A DNA stretch of 64,000 nucleotides from Sipunculus nudus (lineage: Eukaryota; Annelida; Sipuncula; Golfingiida; Sipunculidae), in assembly GCA_026874595.1 (NCBI GenBank), contig CM049317.1, forward strand, positions 45,410,401 to 45,474,400. The letters are read 5' to 3'. The notes under the pieces were generated by a model that was not told the origin of the DNA, made no database searches, and saw only the letters and a list, made by a program, of their open reading frames with translations. A program made the position numbers and the translations under genes. Positions within the stretch are counted from its first letter, which is position 1, and each line of letters opens with the position of its first letter. This document shows, in pieces, positions 11,501-23,299 of the stretch.

Positions 11501-13873
11501 TTTCTAGGAGAGTGTCCGTGACCTTGAATAGGTCCAATTTTGGGGAAAATCACACAAATTCTTTAATATCTTTAGGAATCTTGCATGGATTTATCCAAAA
11601 ATCAAGTTGATGGAAGATCATGGATAGGGTTGTCATGTTCCAGAATTTGGTGGCGCCACCTATTATTCTGTACTTGTTTTCGTGCCGTTTAATACCCCCA
11701 AAATTGCCACCTTATAGTACTGTGAGCATTATAAGTCAAAAACTAATGGACAGATTTCTTTTATATTATGCATATACATAGGTATGGGTTATGGGATGAT
11801 GTTTATTTAAATTGGGGTCATGACCTTTTCTATGATAGTGGCCTTGACCTTGAATATTGCCATATATGGTGAAACTCACACACCTCTTATGATATCTCCA
11901 GTGTTGATAGCCATATGGATTTCAAACATGACTTATGTATGGCCCACCACTAAAGTAAGAACCCTATAGGTTCTAGGGTCATGAGGTCAAAGGTCAAGGT
12001 CACTGGACTGGCATTTTAAAAGATACTGTGGATGCATTTTAAGCCAAACTTTCATCCTAGGTCTTCCATCTTGAATATATAGCTCACTTGCCACTAGTGG
12101 ATGATCCATATAAATTTTGGGGTCACAAGGTCAAAGGTCAAGGCCACAGGAGCTATCTGTCCAAAAATTAGTTTCTGGATGATAATTCCTGCTTTTATTG
12201 ATGTATTGATTTCAAACTTGACTTATATATGTTCCATTGAAAAAGCAAGACCCCAATTGATTTTGGGGTCATGAGGTCAAAGGTCAAGGTCACAGGACAC
12301 ATCTTTAAAAAGATTGTGGATGCATTTTCAGCCAAACATTTCATCTTAGACTTTTCATCTTGCACATATAAGTCATCTGCCAAAAGAGGAAGACCCCTAT
12401 CAATTTTGAGGTCACAAGGTCAAAGGTGAAGGTCACAGGAGCCATCTGTCCAAAAATTAGTTTCTGGATGATTATTCCTGCTTTTATTGATGTATGGATT
12501 TCAAACTTGACTTGTATATGTCCCATTGGAAAAACAAGACCCAAATTAATTTTGAGGTTATGAGGTCAAAGGTCAAGGTCACAGGACACATCTTTAAAAA
12601 GATGTGGATGCATTTTCAGACAAACATTTCATCTCAGATCTTTCATCTTGCACATATAGTTCACCTGCCAAGGGAGGAAGAACCCTATCAATTTTCAGGT
12701 CACAAGGTCAAAGATGAGGGTCACAGGAGCCATCTGTCCAAAAATTAGTTTCTGGATGATAATTCCTTCTTTTATTGATGTATGGATTTCAAACTTGACT
12801 TGAATTTGACTTATTGGAAAAGCAAGACCCGAGTTGATTTTGGGGTCATGAGGTCAAAGGTCAAGGTCACAGGAAACCTCTTTAAAAAGATTGTGGATGC
12901 ATTTTCAGCCACACAATTCATCTCAGATCTTTCATCTTGCACATATAGTTCACCTGCCAAGAGTGGAAGACCCCTATCAATTTAGAGGTCAAAGGTGAAG
13001 GTCACAGGAGCCATCTGTCCAAAAATTAGTTTCTGGATGATAATTCCTGCTTTTATTGATGTATGGATTTCAAACATGACTTGTATATGTCCCATTGGAA
13101 AGGCAAGACCAAAATTGATTTTGGGGTCATGAGGTCAAAGGTCAAGGTCACAGGACACATCTTTAAAAAGATGTGGATGCATTTTCAGCCAAACATTTCA
13201 TCTCAGATCTTTCATCTTGCACATATAGTTCTCCTGCAAAGAGAGGAAGAACACTATTAATTTTGAGGTCACAAGGTCAAAGGTGAAGGTCACAGGAGCC
13301 ATCTGTCCAAAAATTAGTTTCTGGATGATAATTCCTGCTTTATTGATGTATAGATTTCAAACTTGACTTACATATGTCCCATTGGAAAAGCAAGACCAGA
13401 ATTGATTTTGGGGTCATGAGGCCAAAGGTCAAGGTCACAGGACACATCTTTAAAAAGATCAAGGTCACAGGACCAACATCTTCAACAAGATTGTGGATTG
13501 TTAGATGGAAGAAACAATAAATATGCCAAGTGTCAGTATATGCTGCTAAAAATGGGGGTCTATTCTTAAAGGGGGGGGCCTCTATGTCTGGGGATACTCT
13601 GGCACCTGCGGTGCCAAGAAATGTCTAGTTATATATATATAAGTGGTTTTACATCATGTTTTTATTTTTCTATTTCATTTCAGAATCGATTCGGATAAAA
13701 CCCCAGCAGCTGCAATATCCTCAGAGGAGAAGTCCACTCAAACAGAAGATTTAGAATATGGTCGTCAAATGCCAGACATTCAACAACTTTTAAACCTGCC
13801 AGAGTCAAAGGATAAAGAAATTAAAGAGAAAGGAGAGGAAAATTTCAAAACTGAAGCAAAAACAAGAAATTGA
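8600..13873 (+). CDS. THAP-type zinc-finger protein, 176 aa, three exons
   Basis: Sequence-specific DNA-binding protein, probably nuclear. Exons: 8600-8752, 11066-11253 and 13684-13873; junctions are AAG|GTAAGT, TACAG|GTG, AG|GTAACT and TTTCAG|A, and phases match. The C2CH zinc ligands are Cys8, Cys13, Cys60 and His63 (VCSRHF). The conserved Pro29, Trp38, Phe64 and the AVPTIF-like TPSIF (84-87) are present, so the whole THAP domain is intact across exons 1 and 2. A basic stretch (RKPPTKRQR) follows. Exon 3 is acidic/lysine-rich with STQTEDL. The ATG is the first in frame before the domain. The C-terminus looks shifted: the +1 frame over the stop reads KQKQEIERFGIN, resembling the coiled coil that follows THAP domains in transposase-derived proteins. 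It may be a domesticated or decaying transposase fragment. A poly(A) signal lies at 14024. Confidence 0.85.
9960..10720 (-). repeat. AGGTCA-type dispersed repeat, minus orientation
   Basis: Repeated blocks with cctgtgaccttgacc (near 9982, 10078, 10214, 10361 and 10481) separated by diverged copies of a unit that includes gtaggccatatgtaag and ctggagtt. It ends with a ggatggacagacagac tail similar to 6250-6280. The direction is opposite to the Helitron-borne array at 11.9 kb. Confidence 0.7.
10800..10990 (-). repeat. Copy of the dispersed repeat seen at 1670-1860 and (inverted) 17480-17610
   Basis: Shares ordered strings (tagctcag, aatttcagtgac, tttgtgccctgctgatgg) with the two other copies. 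Diverged; boundaries approximate. Confidence 0.55.
11321..13628 (+). mobile_element. Helitron-like non-autonomous element with internal tandem array
   Basis: The 5' end begins TC after an A (ttgta|TCCCCGG) with a short hairpin (TCCCCGGAC...GTCGGGGGA). The 3' end has a 7-bp hairpin (tggcacc-tgc-ggtgcca, 13600-13616) followed 8 bases later by CTAG and then T. The TC start, 3' hairpin, CTRR end and insertion between A and T are the canonical Helitron hallmarks. There is no Rep/helicase ORF, so the element is non-autonomous. Inside are a (CCG)n run at 11364-11382 and an array of about 289-bp units. It sits in intron 2 of the THAP gene, same strand. Confidence 0.72.
11900..13490 (+). repeat. Tandem array, about five units of ~289 bp, rich in AGGTCA half-sites
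   Basis: The marker ctgtccaaaaattagtttct recurs at about 12157, 12446, 12735, 13015 and 13304, spacings of 289, 289, 280 and 289. Each unit has two related halves, one with aggtcaaaggtcaaggtcac and one with aggtcaaaggtgaaggtcac. Short in-frame ORFs through the array come from the repeat and are not genes. Confidence 0.85.
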
Positions 13874-14023
13874 ACGATTTGGAATTAATTGATTTGCTTA
13901 GATCATGGAAGATAGGTATTTCTTCCCTTCCCAGGGAAGAAAAGGAAGTTTCTGGGAAGAAAAGGAATTTGGGGAAGAAACAGTTAACAAAAACTTTTAC
14001 ACATATTTTACAGAGAATCACAG

Positions 14024-14029
14024 AATAAA
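14024..14029 (+). promoter_or_regulatory. Poly(A) signal AATAAA of the THAP gene
   Basis: First AATAAA downstream of the THAP stop (about 150 nt). A second cluster (aaataaataaac) is at about 14110. Confidence 0.5.
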
Positions 14030-14119
14030 TGAATTTACAGTTATTTACTATTTACATTATAATTCATTATATATATGTTGAATAGGACTGAAATTTTATA
14101 GAATTTAATTAAATAAATA

Positions 14120-17100
14120 AACAGAACTGAAGGTAAAGAAAAACTGACTGGATGTTGCCAAACCTGAAAAATTCTGCTATTTCTCACAGCATGTGAGTGG
14201 AAGGTCACCGGGCCGGGAGGTCACCCGCTGTGTTCAGAGTGATATATAAAGAACAAATCTTTGTTAAAGAAGTGTAAATGGCCTTTGATCCTTTAATTTG
14301 ATCTATAAGAATAATAATAATAAGTAAAAGATTTGTAATAGAAGCCTTTAGTCATTTTTGGATTCCCCTCATATTCTCTAGTAGATGTTTTGGGAGAATG
14401 AAGTGTAGATATTTTTGGAGCAAACATTTTAGGGAGGCACCAGTGTTTCGTATCAACAGGTTAAATCTGCTCATTACTGGTACTGGACAATTAATAAGCA
14501 GTCTGCTCCTACTTAACCATATTAAACTGAAGTGATTATTTAAGTTATTTCAAAGTATAATTACTAAGCTTAAGGCTAAACCTACTGTATACAAATCACC
14601 CCTAAAGTGTATTTACTTTAGATGACCTTTAATACTTGACTAAAGACTGTACAGACTGTACAGACCACATTCTACCACTTGGACTGTGTTCATCTTAATT
14701 GTTCAAATAAAGACTACCCCACTGATCCTCACAGTCACATCACTGTCTCTTTATCAGACATCCAAAGGGTTTTTGCAAATCCTTTACATATTAAAGTTTG
14801 TAAAAACAATCCCCCTGATTTGTACTGAGGCCATCCTTAAAAATTTAGTGTTGGGGCTAACATTGGTCCCAAAAAAGTCATCAGGTAGGGAGGAAAAAAA
14901 TATTTTTTAAAGGAGGATCTGGAGTTTACTACCTTTTTTATGGGATATTAGCATATGTGAGGTATATGTCATATTACATATATTCAACAAGGTATCTCTG
15001 AATAGATTTTGTTTTTTATTACAGGCTTAAAATCCTGTATTTGGGTTCAAAATGTTTTGTTACATGCTTTGTACATGTACATGTCAAAAATCCATGTATT
15101 TGAAAAGTTATAAAGTACTTTTCCAATAATAGTCAAGCATGTTATCATGGAAGCATGGTAACTGATGAATATCTCATTGCACAGGTTTGCATTAGGTCCA
15201 TTAGCCTTGTTCTGGATCTCACATGAAATTGCAGACAATTTCATTTGTCTTGTATATGAGTGGTGCAGTTTGAGATTTCCTTTGCAAGTGAATAGGTATA
15301 TTTAAGAAGGATGGTAATTAATGAACTTTTAAGTAATAATCAATGCTTAATAAGGTAGAAGAATATTTAAAATGTTTATATAAATATATGTAAAACTGTA
15401 CTTATTTGAAAGATGAAACCCTATATTGGACGTTGGTACCCTGATTGTGCCACTCACCTTCCGCAGATGCCTTTGACTGCTAGTATGTGATATGTAATGG
15501 CATCGCAAAAATGCAGTCCTTATTTGTGCATGATATTTCATGCAAAAGTTTAAAAAAAAAAGCTGAAATGCAGGCTCTGAGACTCCAATGTATTATTTAA
15601 ACTTCATCACCAGCATGGACTTTCATTTTATAATAATTAGCACTACTGCCTGCATGCATACAGGTTTCACAGGCCTGCCAGAAAAAAATTACAGGCCCTT
15701 ATATTATTTTTTAATAAAAAAAATAATTGAAAGCTAAAATATAATTAACCATTTATGATCTTTTTGAATAACTTTAACTGACCAAAGGCTGGGGGGTATT
15801 CATTTATATTTGTTTTTGGTTTTAAAAACTAGGTCACATTTGTTTGCTTTTCAGTGCCAGTTATCAGATGCCCCACTTGATCATAATAATACAAAATGTC
15901 ACAGACACTGACTTTTTGCATCTGAAAGGTCATACTCTGATATACCAGTATGCAGTCGTGTGTAACTGAAGTCCATACTATAGTATTTGTTATATTACTC
16001 ATGGACATTATGTGTTATTTCTCAATATATTTTTCAATCTATTGTCACTTTCTTAACTTTTTTAAACCCTCTTGTAAATGAAGTACCAGCAAAAAGCACT
16101 TGAAACCAAAAAAAATCAACCAAAAAAAATCCATGAGCGGCAGGGTGTCTAATGGCAATAATGCTGGACATATTTTATTTTTCTGTAATTAAAGACTGAG
16201 CAAGCAATGTTGATCTCTATCTCGACTACGTCTAAACAAGAAATGCTGTACGTACACAGAATATCTGTTTATTTTAAAAGCTAATAATAAAATGAAATAA
16301 ATTTACATAGGCAGTTAAAAAGAAACACAACAAAAAAAAGACTATCGCTTAAATTTTATGCGTGTTCTGATCAGCTGTGGCAGGTAGCTGTGGCCGCAAA
16401 ACCCTGTCATTACCGCCACAGAACTGATGAAATCACTCAATTCTTGTAATACCAAACATCTGATTTGTGGAGATCGTGCATTATACATCGTCAGTTGCAG
16501 GTTCCATTTTTGCTTTATATAGGCCTACTCACGGTGCAACCATGTTTGTGGCTGAAAAATAATAACCATCGTAAGCGACATGATATCAGTGAACATTTTC
16601 CCGCCAAAATAGTCATGAATTTAGTCACATGGGGTGAACTTTTACTACATACCCCTTATTGGCTCGCTGGCTATGACACATGATCCCTCCATCAATCACA
16701 AGAACATTTGCGTTGGGCAAGCACGTGTTTATGCAAATCAACGTGTCACGTGGTTTAAATGCCAACATTGGTCGGTTGACAGTATGAATGTCGAGAGAAC
16801 TTTCATTTAATGCGCCAGTGATAAGCTTCTGCTTTTTTTGTAATCAAATAAGAACCATTTCTAATTACTCTTAATTATTTTTTTTCAGCCAGTTTCGCCA
16901 GAAAAACAAAATTTCATGTCCGTTTCTCGGCTATTTTTCTATCCTCGCACACAAGTGTAGCAATCGTTCCACGTATATATAGTATATATACACTTATATA
17001 AGCACAACCTGACTAATTTTTAAGGCTCAAATTAAACGATTGGCAATGTCGGGTAATACTTTATATAATGGAAATTAAGAGCATCTAAGAATGTAGTAGA

Positions 17101-17400
17101 ATGGCCTTTTTCTACCACATGAAGGCAGATTTTAACGGGTTCAAGTGGGCTTGCGGCAGTTCATACAAAAAAATATTAATTTGCAGATATGTAAAAACAA
17201 GGGACCCATGGGTCACAGCGCTCAGCTGATTGTGATTGGACTATAAATGTTTCTCCACTGTGATATTATATCGAGTCGATAAAGCTTATGAATATCATGG
17301 ACATGTTTGGCTTTTATAAAGGAATGTAATGTTATATGTGAGTAAAAGATAAATGAAATTACCTGACTGATGGATTAATAGAGTAAAATATAGTGGTTTT
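14120..17400. other. Intergenic, no gene recognised
   Basis: AT-rich sequence downstream of the THAP gene. ORFs at 14686-14910, 15047-15244 and 15347-15541 show no splice sites or family resemblance. A stretch at 16690-16790 is richer in CpG and holds two CACGTG E-box cores, but no adjoining exon could be supported. Confidence 0.4.
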
Positions 17401-17410
17401 TTATTTTTAG

Positions 17411-18420
17411 CTCAGCTGACTTTCAGTCATGCTGGGCTATAGCGATGGGTCTTTGTCCGGCGTCCTTCCGTCTGTCCGTCCGGCCGGCCGGCCGTCCGTT
17501 AGCAGGGCACAAATCGTAACCTTAGGGGCTAGGGCCATGAACCCTATGCAGTCTTAGAGGTTATAAAAAGATCTCCTTGCAAACCTGAAATTAGGTCACT
17601 GCGACCTATATTCTCGAAGTTATGGGGTGTGTTTGCACCCCCCAGAAAAAACTCTTTGAGACAAAATTTTCATCCCAAACCATCCATCTTTCACATACAG
17701 CTCACCTACCAACAGGGGAAGAACCATAATTTTTTTTAGGTCAAAAGGTCGAAGGTCAAGGTCACAGGAGCCTCTTCTTTGAAAAGCCTGTGGATGCATT
17801 TTAAGCCAACCCTTTCATCCCAATACTTTGATTTTTCACATATAGCTCACCTACTAAGTTGGAGAAGAATCCTATAGATTTTGAGGTCACAAGGTCAAAG
17901 GTCAGGGTCACAGGATCCACTTCTTTGAAAAGGTTGTGGACACATTTCAAGCTAGACTTTTCATTCCAAACCTTCCAGCACTGATATCGCTTCTCTGCCA
18001 ACAGGGGAAAAGACCTGTTGATTTTGAGGTCAAAGGTCAAGTTCACAGCACCCACTTCTTGCGTGGAGTCATTTTCAGGCAAACTTTTCAATCTGTACCT
18101 TCCATCTGTCATATATGGCTTACCTACTAATAAGGGAAGAAGCCTATTGATGTTGAGGTCAAAAAGTCTAAGGTCAAGGTCACAATATTTAATTGTTCTA
18201 AATGCTTGTGAGCATATTTCAAGTGTAACTGTTCAACCCAAACCTTCAGTCTTTCACATATGCCACATCTATGCATCACTCAGTTTGACTCAAACTTCAT
18301 ATTTATGGGTCTTTTTGCTTGAATAAATAACTTATTGATTTTGGGGTCAGCTGGTCAGCAGGTTTAAGGTTGCAGGTCAAAGTTATTCACCCATTGGTTG
18401 CCAAGTAATTACACCAGATT
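17411..18420 (+). repeat. AGGTCA-type repeat element with 5' hairpin and gccggccggcc block
   Basis: Begins with an imperfect hairpin (agctcagctgact / agtcatgctgggct), then tccggccggccggccg at 17478-17493, then units with aggtcaaaggtc at about 17740, 17884, 18028 and 18154. Same family as the 11.9-13.5 kb array and the inverse of 1670-1860. The 3' end is not defined. Confidence 0.65.
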
Positions 18421-18429
18421 TAAGTGGTT

Positions 18430-21400
18430 AGTAGTTACCCATCATTTAGAAAGAATCCAGTTGATATATGGGCAAAAGGCCAAGGTCATAGGTCAGGGAT
18501 GTTCAAAATTACTTATTTTATAGACCATCTCTATTTTTCTTGTATATATAACCATCCCACTCCAGCTGGTACATCTCCCTGTGTGGCTGAAATTGTGAGT
18601 GACACTGGTGACATATGACTCCCTTTTGTATCAGCCTATTAAGTGATAAGGCTCAGTGATAAGTACCTCGTTACTTCATAACAAAAACACTGTTGTCAGA
18701 ATGCTTCAGCCAGGCATTAAGACTATGAGAGTATAGTATTAAGGTTTAGCTACTGATTTATAAGATGATGGGAACATTTTGCAGTTTATTTTATGGAATC
18801 CTAGCAATAAACTTAGTTTCCTAGATATCTGAATATTTTAATATATATCACCACATATAAAAGCAAGTGTTTGTTCTCATAATATGTGGATCTGTACCTT
18901 GATTTAGGATGGCTTTCTGTTTTATTTCAAGACTCTTAAACATGCTTTCTGCATTTCTTTTCTTTCAGGTTTGGCAGTTAACCTACCCTGCTGACCCCAT
19001 TGAAAAGCAGAGTGATAATAAAAATATTGGACTTACACTTTTTACAATTGCATATCTATAAATCTGATATGAGGGCCTGGACATGCCTTTTGAATTATTT
19101 TGGGCATTTATCACTGGATAATTTGCCCCAAGTTTGGTCTCTTATTGGAGAATGTGGGATATCAAATGTCATACTTGTCAGAAATCCATTATGTCTGCCA
19201 GTTAGCCACCTTAGAAATTCTTTCTTCAGGGCAGTTTCAGTAATTTTTCTTTAATGTTTGGTCCGATTTAGAGAATGTTTGTTGTCTGATTTCAGACTTG
19301 TCAGAAGTCCAATATGGCCACCAGGCAACCATCTTTTAATTCCTTTTGATCATATTATCTCAAGAACAGTTAAAGTGAATGCAGTTGGATGTATATTTAT
19401 GTAATATTGTAAAGGATTGGGTTAAATATTTCTGAATAAATATTACTATCATTTATAAAAGTGCAGTACAGTTGGCTTGTATTGAATAAAAATTCATACA
19501 GAAGCACCTGTTTCTCAATAATTCTTGCATGTATTTCCTTGATTTTTGCTATATATTTTGATCTTATTTTTGCCCTTTGGGGTGTTCCTTTTGAGACTTA
19601 CAGGTTTCAAGCAAGCTGTTGGAATAGTTCCTGATAGCTTAACAATCATGCATTTTCCTCAGACCATCAATTCACTGTGTTTTAACCAGACATAGGTGAT
19701 ATATATTTCTGTTGTTATAGAAAATTGGCAAATTGGTTCTTCAAAATTTTACTGGAAGTTGTGAATCTCAGTCCATGATGTCATAGGTCATGCTTGGCAG
19801 CTGAGCGTCATGACCCATAGGTCACTTGTTCACATTTACTGACCACGTGGGCCTGAGCCAAACATGCTTAAATCCCTCACTGCAAGAGAGTAGGGTTATT
19901 CACATGCACCATACACAGTCCATATTCCTTAATTTAAGCTGCTTAATTGCGTGCTTGAGGGATTGTTGTGAATAACAAAAAGGTCGCATTCTGGTCTTTG
20001 CCGAAGGAAGTTCGGCTGCTTTTGTTACATAGTACTCTCCCCGAAATATGGAAAGCAGTGAAAATCACTAAAATGAATCATTATTGATTGTCATCGCGGC
20101 CATTTCACTGCAGGAATGATAACCTTTCAAATGAGGTATGGCACAGTGTCATACTCAGCATGGTTTTAGAGAACATTGCGAACAAAGGTGAAGAATTATT
20201 GTGTTGAGTAAAATATTTTTCCTGACCTTTACAAAAAGCATTATCTTTGGGCCCATAACTACTGCAAATTACCCAATGTTGACCAGATTTCTGGCATGTA
20301 TATATGAAATACATGCAGGAATGATTATATTAAATTTGAGCAAAACAGCAACAGTGCATGGTGTTCTAGTGAAACAATTTCTTGAATATCTGAGAAAACA
20401 GTCTATTACTGTCACAACATATTGACTGGAGTCACAGGGTCAAGGACACTTTTTGACAAGAGTTGACTGGGTGATGGTTGCACTTAGCTTGGTACCATAA
20501 ATATGATCAAATACATGGTGAGCTGAAAAACACCATCCTGCAATGTCACATCATAATGAAATATGTTAAGTTGCAAAATAACTATTTATCACTTTTGACT
20601 TAAATCTTTCATTCTCTATTGCTGGAATGCAACAAATTTTCTGTCATTGTAATATATTTGACAGAAACATCAGCATGTCCAAATTATTGCCAAAAACCGA
20701 TGGGTGCCTGTTGCAAAAAAAAGGGGTTCTGTATATAATTAATTGCGCTATATTTAAATGAGTAGCGTGGCAGATATATTAAAGGATCACTATCCAGCAT
20801 GTTGATTGCTGATCTGAGACAAATATAAAGGCAATTAGTGGCCACAGGATTTTATCCAATAGAACTACACAAAGATACATGCACCGCCTGAGATTACCCA
20901 GAATAATATATGGATCTCTAATATTATCTATATGTATGAACCTAATCTGGCTGTCAAGTTTTCCTGGTTCCTATATTCTCAGCTTCTGCAAGGCAGAACC
21001 TAAGAAGGATTGGAGGGGCTCCTAACCTGGTGGGGCAGATACCATGTCTACAGTGTTCTGTGTCCTAGGCATAAGAGAGAGAGCTAGGCTGGCACATGGC
21101 TCATGCATCAGTCATTCTAGCCCTGCGTCCCCAGCTCTGTGGTCACTAGTCAACCCAAGAGATCTGCATGTGGCATTAATACAAAGAGAATCTCACCTGG
21201 TAGCAATGACGTCATAGGGTGTTCACCTGGTACTACCAGGGGTTGGGCATTGGTGTAACAGTGCCCCTTGGTGGGACAGACTATAGACAATGCAGTAGGA
21301 GGGCTACGGCAGCATCGCTGGCAAAATCCTCTTGAATCAGAGTCAGCCCATAAGTCTTTTAAAATTAATATTAGATCCATTAAGTTATTTATTTCGAACC

Positions 21401-21870
21401 TGGTGTAGTTTTTATTCTGGTGGAATAGATATTTTTTAAATTAACATTTATTTTCATATGAAATTTTAAAAATTTTAAATGGTACCCTGGCCTACACAAA
21501 TTTAAGCAAACAGTAACAGCAAACCATATTTTAGCTGGGTAATATCAAACTAAGTGAAAATATACATTGAAATTGTTTCTTGCTGAAGTTTTTTCATCTA
21601 CCAGTACTATATTTTTTTCATGTTTGAAATTGAGATTTAAAATTTCTGATATCGATTGAATCACAATTGCAAATTTAAAATTATTAAATTTTAAGTTAGA
21701 AAGAAACATGATACAACTTTTGGGCTGATTTTGAATATAATGGTTATTGCCAGGGATGATACCGTAAGTCTGTTTGGTCTCATCTACTGTGCTTACTGTA
21801 AATACCCTGAGTCAAGGGGGCAGGGCGCCTTGAAGTTGAGGTTATTGACTCCTGTTATCGCTCACCGGTG
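18430..21870. other. Intergenic, repeats only
   Basis: Holds a short duplicated motif (cttgtcagaaatccattatg at about 19165; related text at about 19287), a copy of a dispersed repeat (20403-20702), and otherwise unremarkable AT-rich DNA. No gene seen. Confidence 0.4.
20403..20702 (+). repeat. Dispersed repeat R2, copy 1
   Basis: About 300 bp alignable by eye with 32834-33130 in the same orientation. Shared strings include accataaatayga, caaaatawcya, aattttctgt and attattgccaaaaa. Diverged, no ORF, no clear termini. Confidence 0.65.
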
Positions 21871-22101
21871 GTCGTGATTGGTGTCAACTGCAGTTGGATG
21901 CAACCGGCCTCAAGTGGACAACATCCTACCAATCGTTATCTATGAATTTGTTATTATAAATCTTGTCCTCTCGGCAGCACAAGTTGCATTTGATGTTTCC
22001 AGTGTCACAGGATTATATTTATGTTCGGTTTGTTGTTGTAACATAAGTACTGGTAAAATATAACGCCCGTGTTTTAGAATTTCGGCGTCCCTGGAAACAA
22101 G

Positions 22102-22102
22102 C

Positions 22103-22133
<31 letters not shown>

Positions 22134-22152
22134 GGGGGGGGGGGGGGGGGGG
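22102..22152 (+). repeat. (GA)n followed by a G-run
   Basis: Purine-only tract: interrupted (GA)n and then about 20 consecutive G. Confidence 0.9.
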
Positions 22153-22378
22153 ATAATTGGTGTATTGGAGAATATCACACATATTTCAGGAGTGGACTGA
22201 TGTACTGCCGACGGACCCATTAGAAAAAAAAATCACTGGGTAGCTTTTTATTTCAGAATCACAGTAGTTTTTAAATGAAGTTTGTAAAAGCTTTTATTCC
22301 AATGTTTTTGCATTTTTTAGTACCTGGTATATCTGACCCACTATACGAAGAAAAGCTGTGACCACCAAGCAGCCTAGA

Positions 22379-22432
22379 CCCAGCTGTTGCTCTCTTTACA
22401 AAACAGATTTTGTAAACAGAGCAACAACTGGG
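22379..22432. repeat. 54-nt near-perfect hairpin
   Basis: The arms cccagctgttgctct and agagcaacaactggg, with tttacaaaa/ttttgtaaa inside them, pair with two mismatches around a four-base loop. It might be a MITE relic or a folded RNA; nothing around it says which. Confidence 0.7.
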
Positions 22433-22914
22433 TGTACCCAACAGTCCTGCCCCAGCCGTGGCAGCCTGCCAGCTTATTACTAGTAGGGAGCGTGGCAGCG
22501 GGGTGTGTCCCCAACCCCAATAATTACTGGTTGTCATTATACTAAGGAATAAGTAAATGCTTGCAGTTATGTTTGTTGCATTCATTCTTCTATGTAAACA
22601 GTATAATGTAATCTAATACACATACACACACAATATCACAATTTGAATGGATTACCTCATACATTCATGCATGTACACGTAGGCCTATTAAAAATTTTCA
22701 GAAATGCACATATTTTGTCAATACAATTTATTTGAAACAATCTCATTTGTTATTTTTGGTAAGTATCTTCTGATCTCAGTTACTGTATGTAATGTTTCTC
22801 TAAAAATGCAGGTACATATAGGCCAACAGAAAAAATCACAGACACTATTTAAATGTGCCCAATCACCAACCTTTTGAAAAAGAACTTGTGTGATTTCTGG
22901 CTTCTGTGTATATT

Positions 22915-23290
22915 TTAATGATCTTTTAGAGTAATTTTAGTTGTGAAAAAGTTCTTACAAGGCCTTCGCGAAGGATATGTGAACTTTTTTATAAACAACA
23001 TATATTTGTAAACACAGCAATGCTGACAAACGGTTAAATAACCTAAGGTGGTAGGTTCCATATATATGCGGAGGCAGAAAGGTCACTTGGTGCAAAACGC
23101 CATTTGCAAAGCTCTGGCTTATCTGACTTGCTGCTAGATGCCCTTGTTGAATTTGTTTTGATTATTTTGGGGGTCCCTCACATATTACAAACACGTTGAT
23201 ATAAAAAACAACCTGTGTGCGATAATATCCACGTTTCTGGTTTATTTTTATACCTTTAGGCTATAAAGGTCCGATAGATGATTGGGCCCC
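22915..23290 (+). repeat. Dispersed repeat R3, copy 1
   Basis: Reverse complement of 62290-62685 over almost 400 bp, including gattgggcccctttt, agctctggcttatctgac and acacagcaatg. Too diverged to be recent. The ggcccctttaa end also recurs alone at about 56868. Confidence 0.65.
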
Positions 23291-23299
23291 TTTTCGTGG

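Larger units (their letters stand above)
11254..13683 (+). other. Intron 2 of the THAP gene
   Basis: GTAACT to TTTCAG. Apart from about 65 bases at each side, the whole intron is the Helitron-like element. The intron before insertion would have been about 120 bp. Confidence 0.65.

Noticed and set aside
12195-13260. Series of ORFs with matching peptides (MDFKLDLYMSHW... type)
   Set aside because: They repeat with the 289-bp array and are translations of non-coding tandem units.
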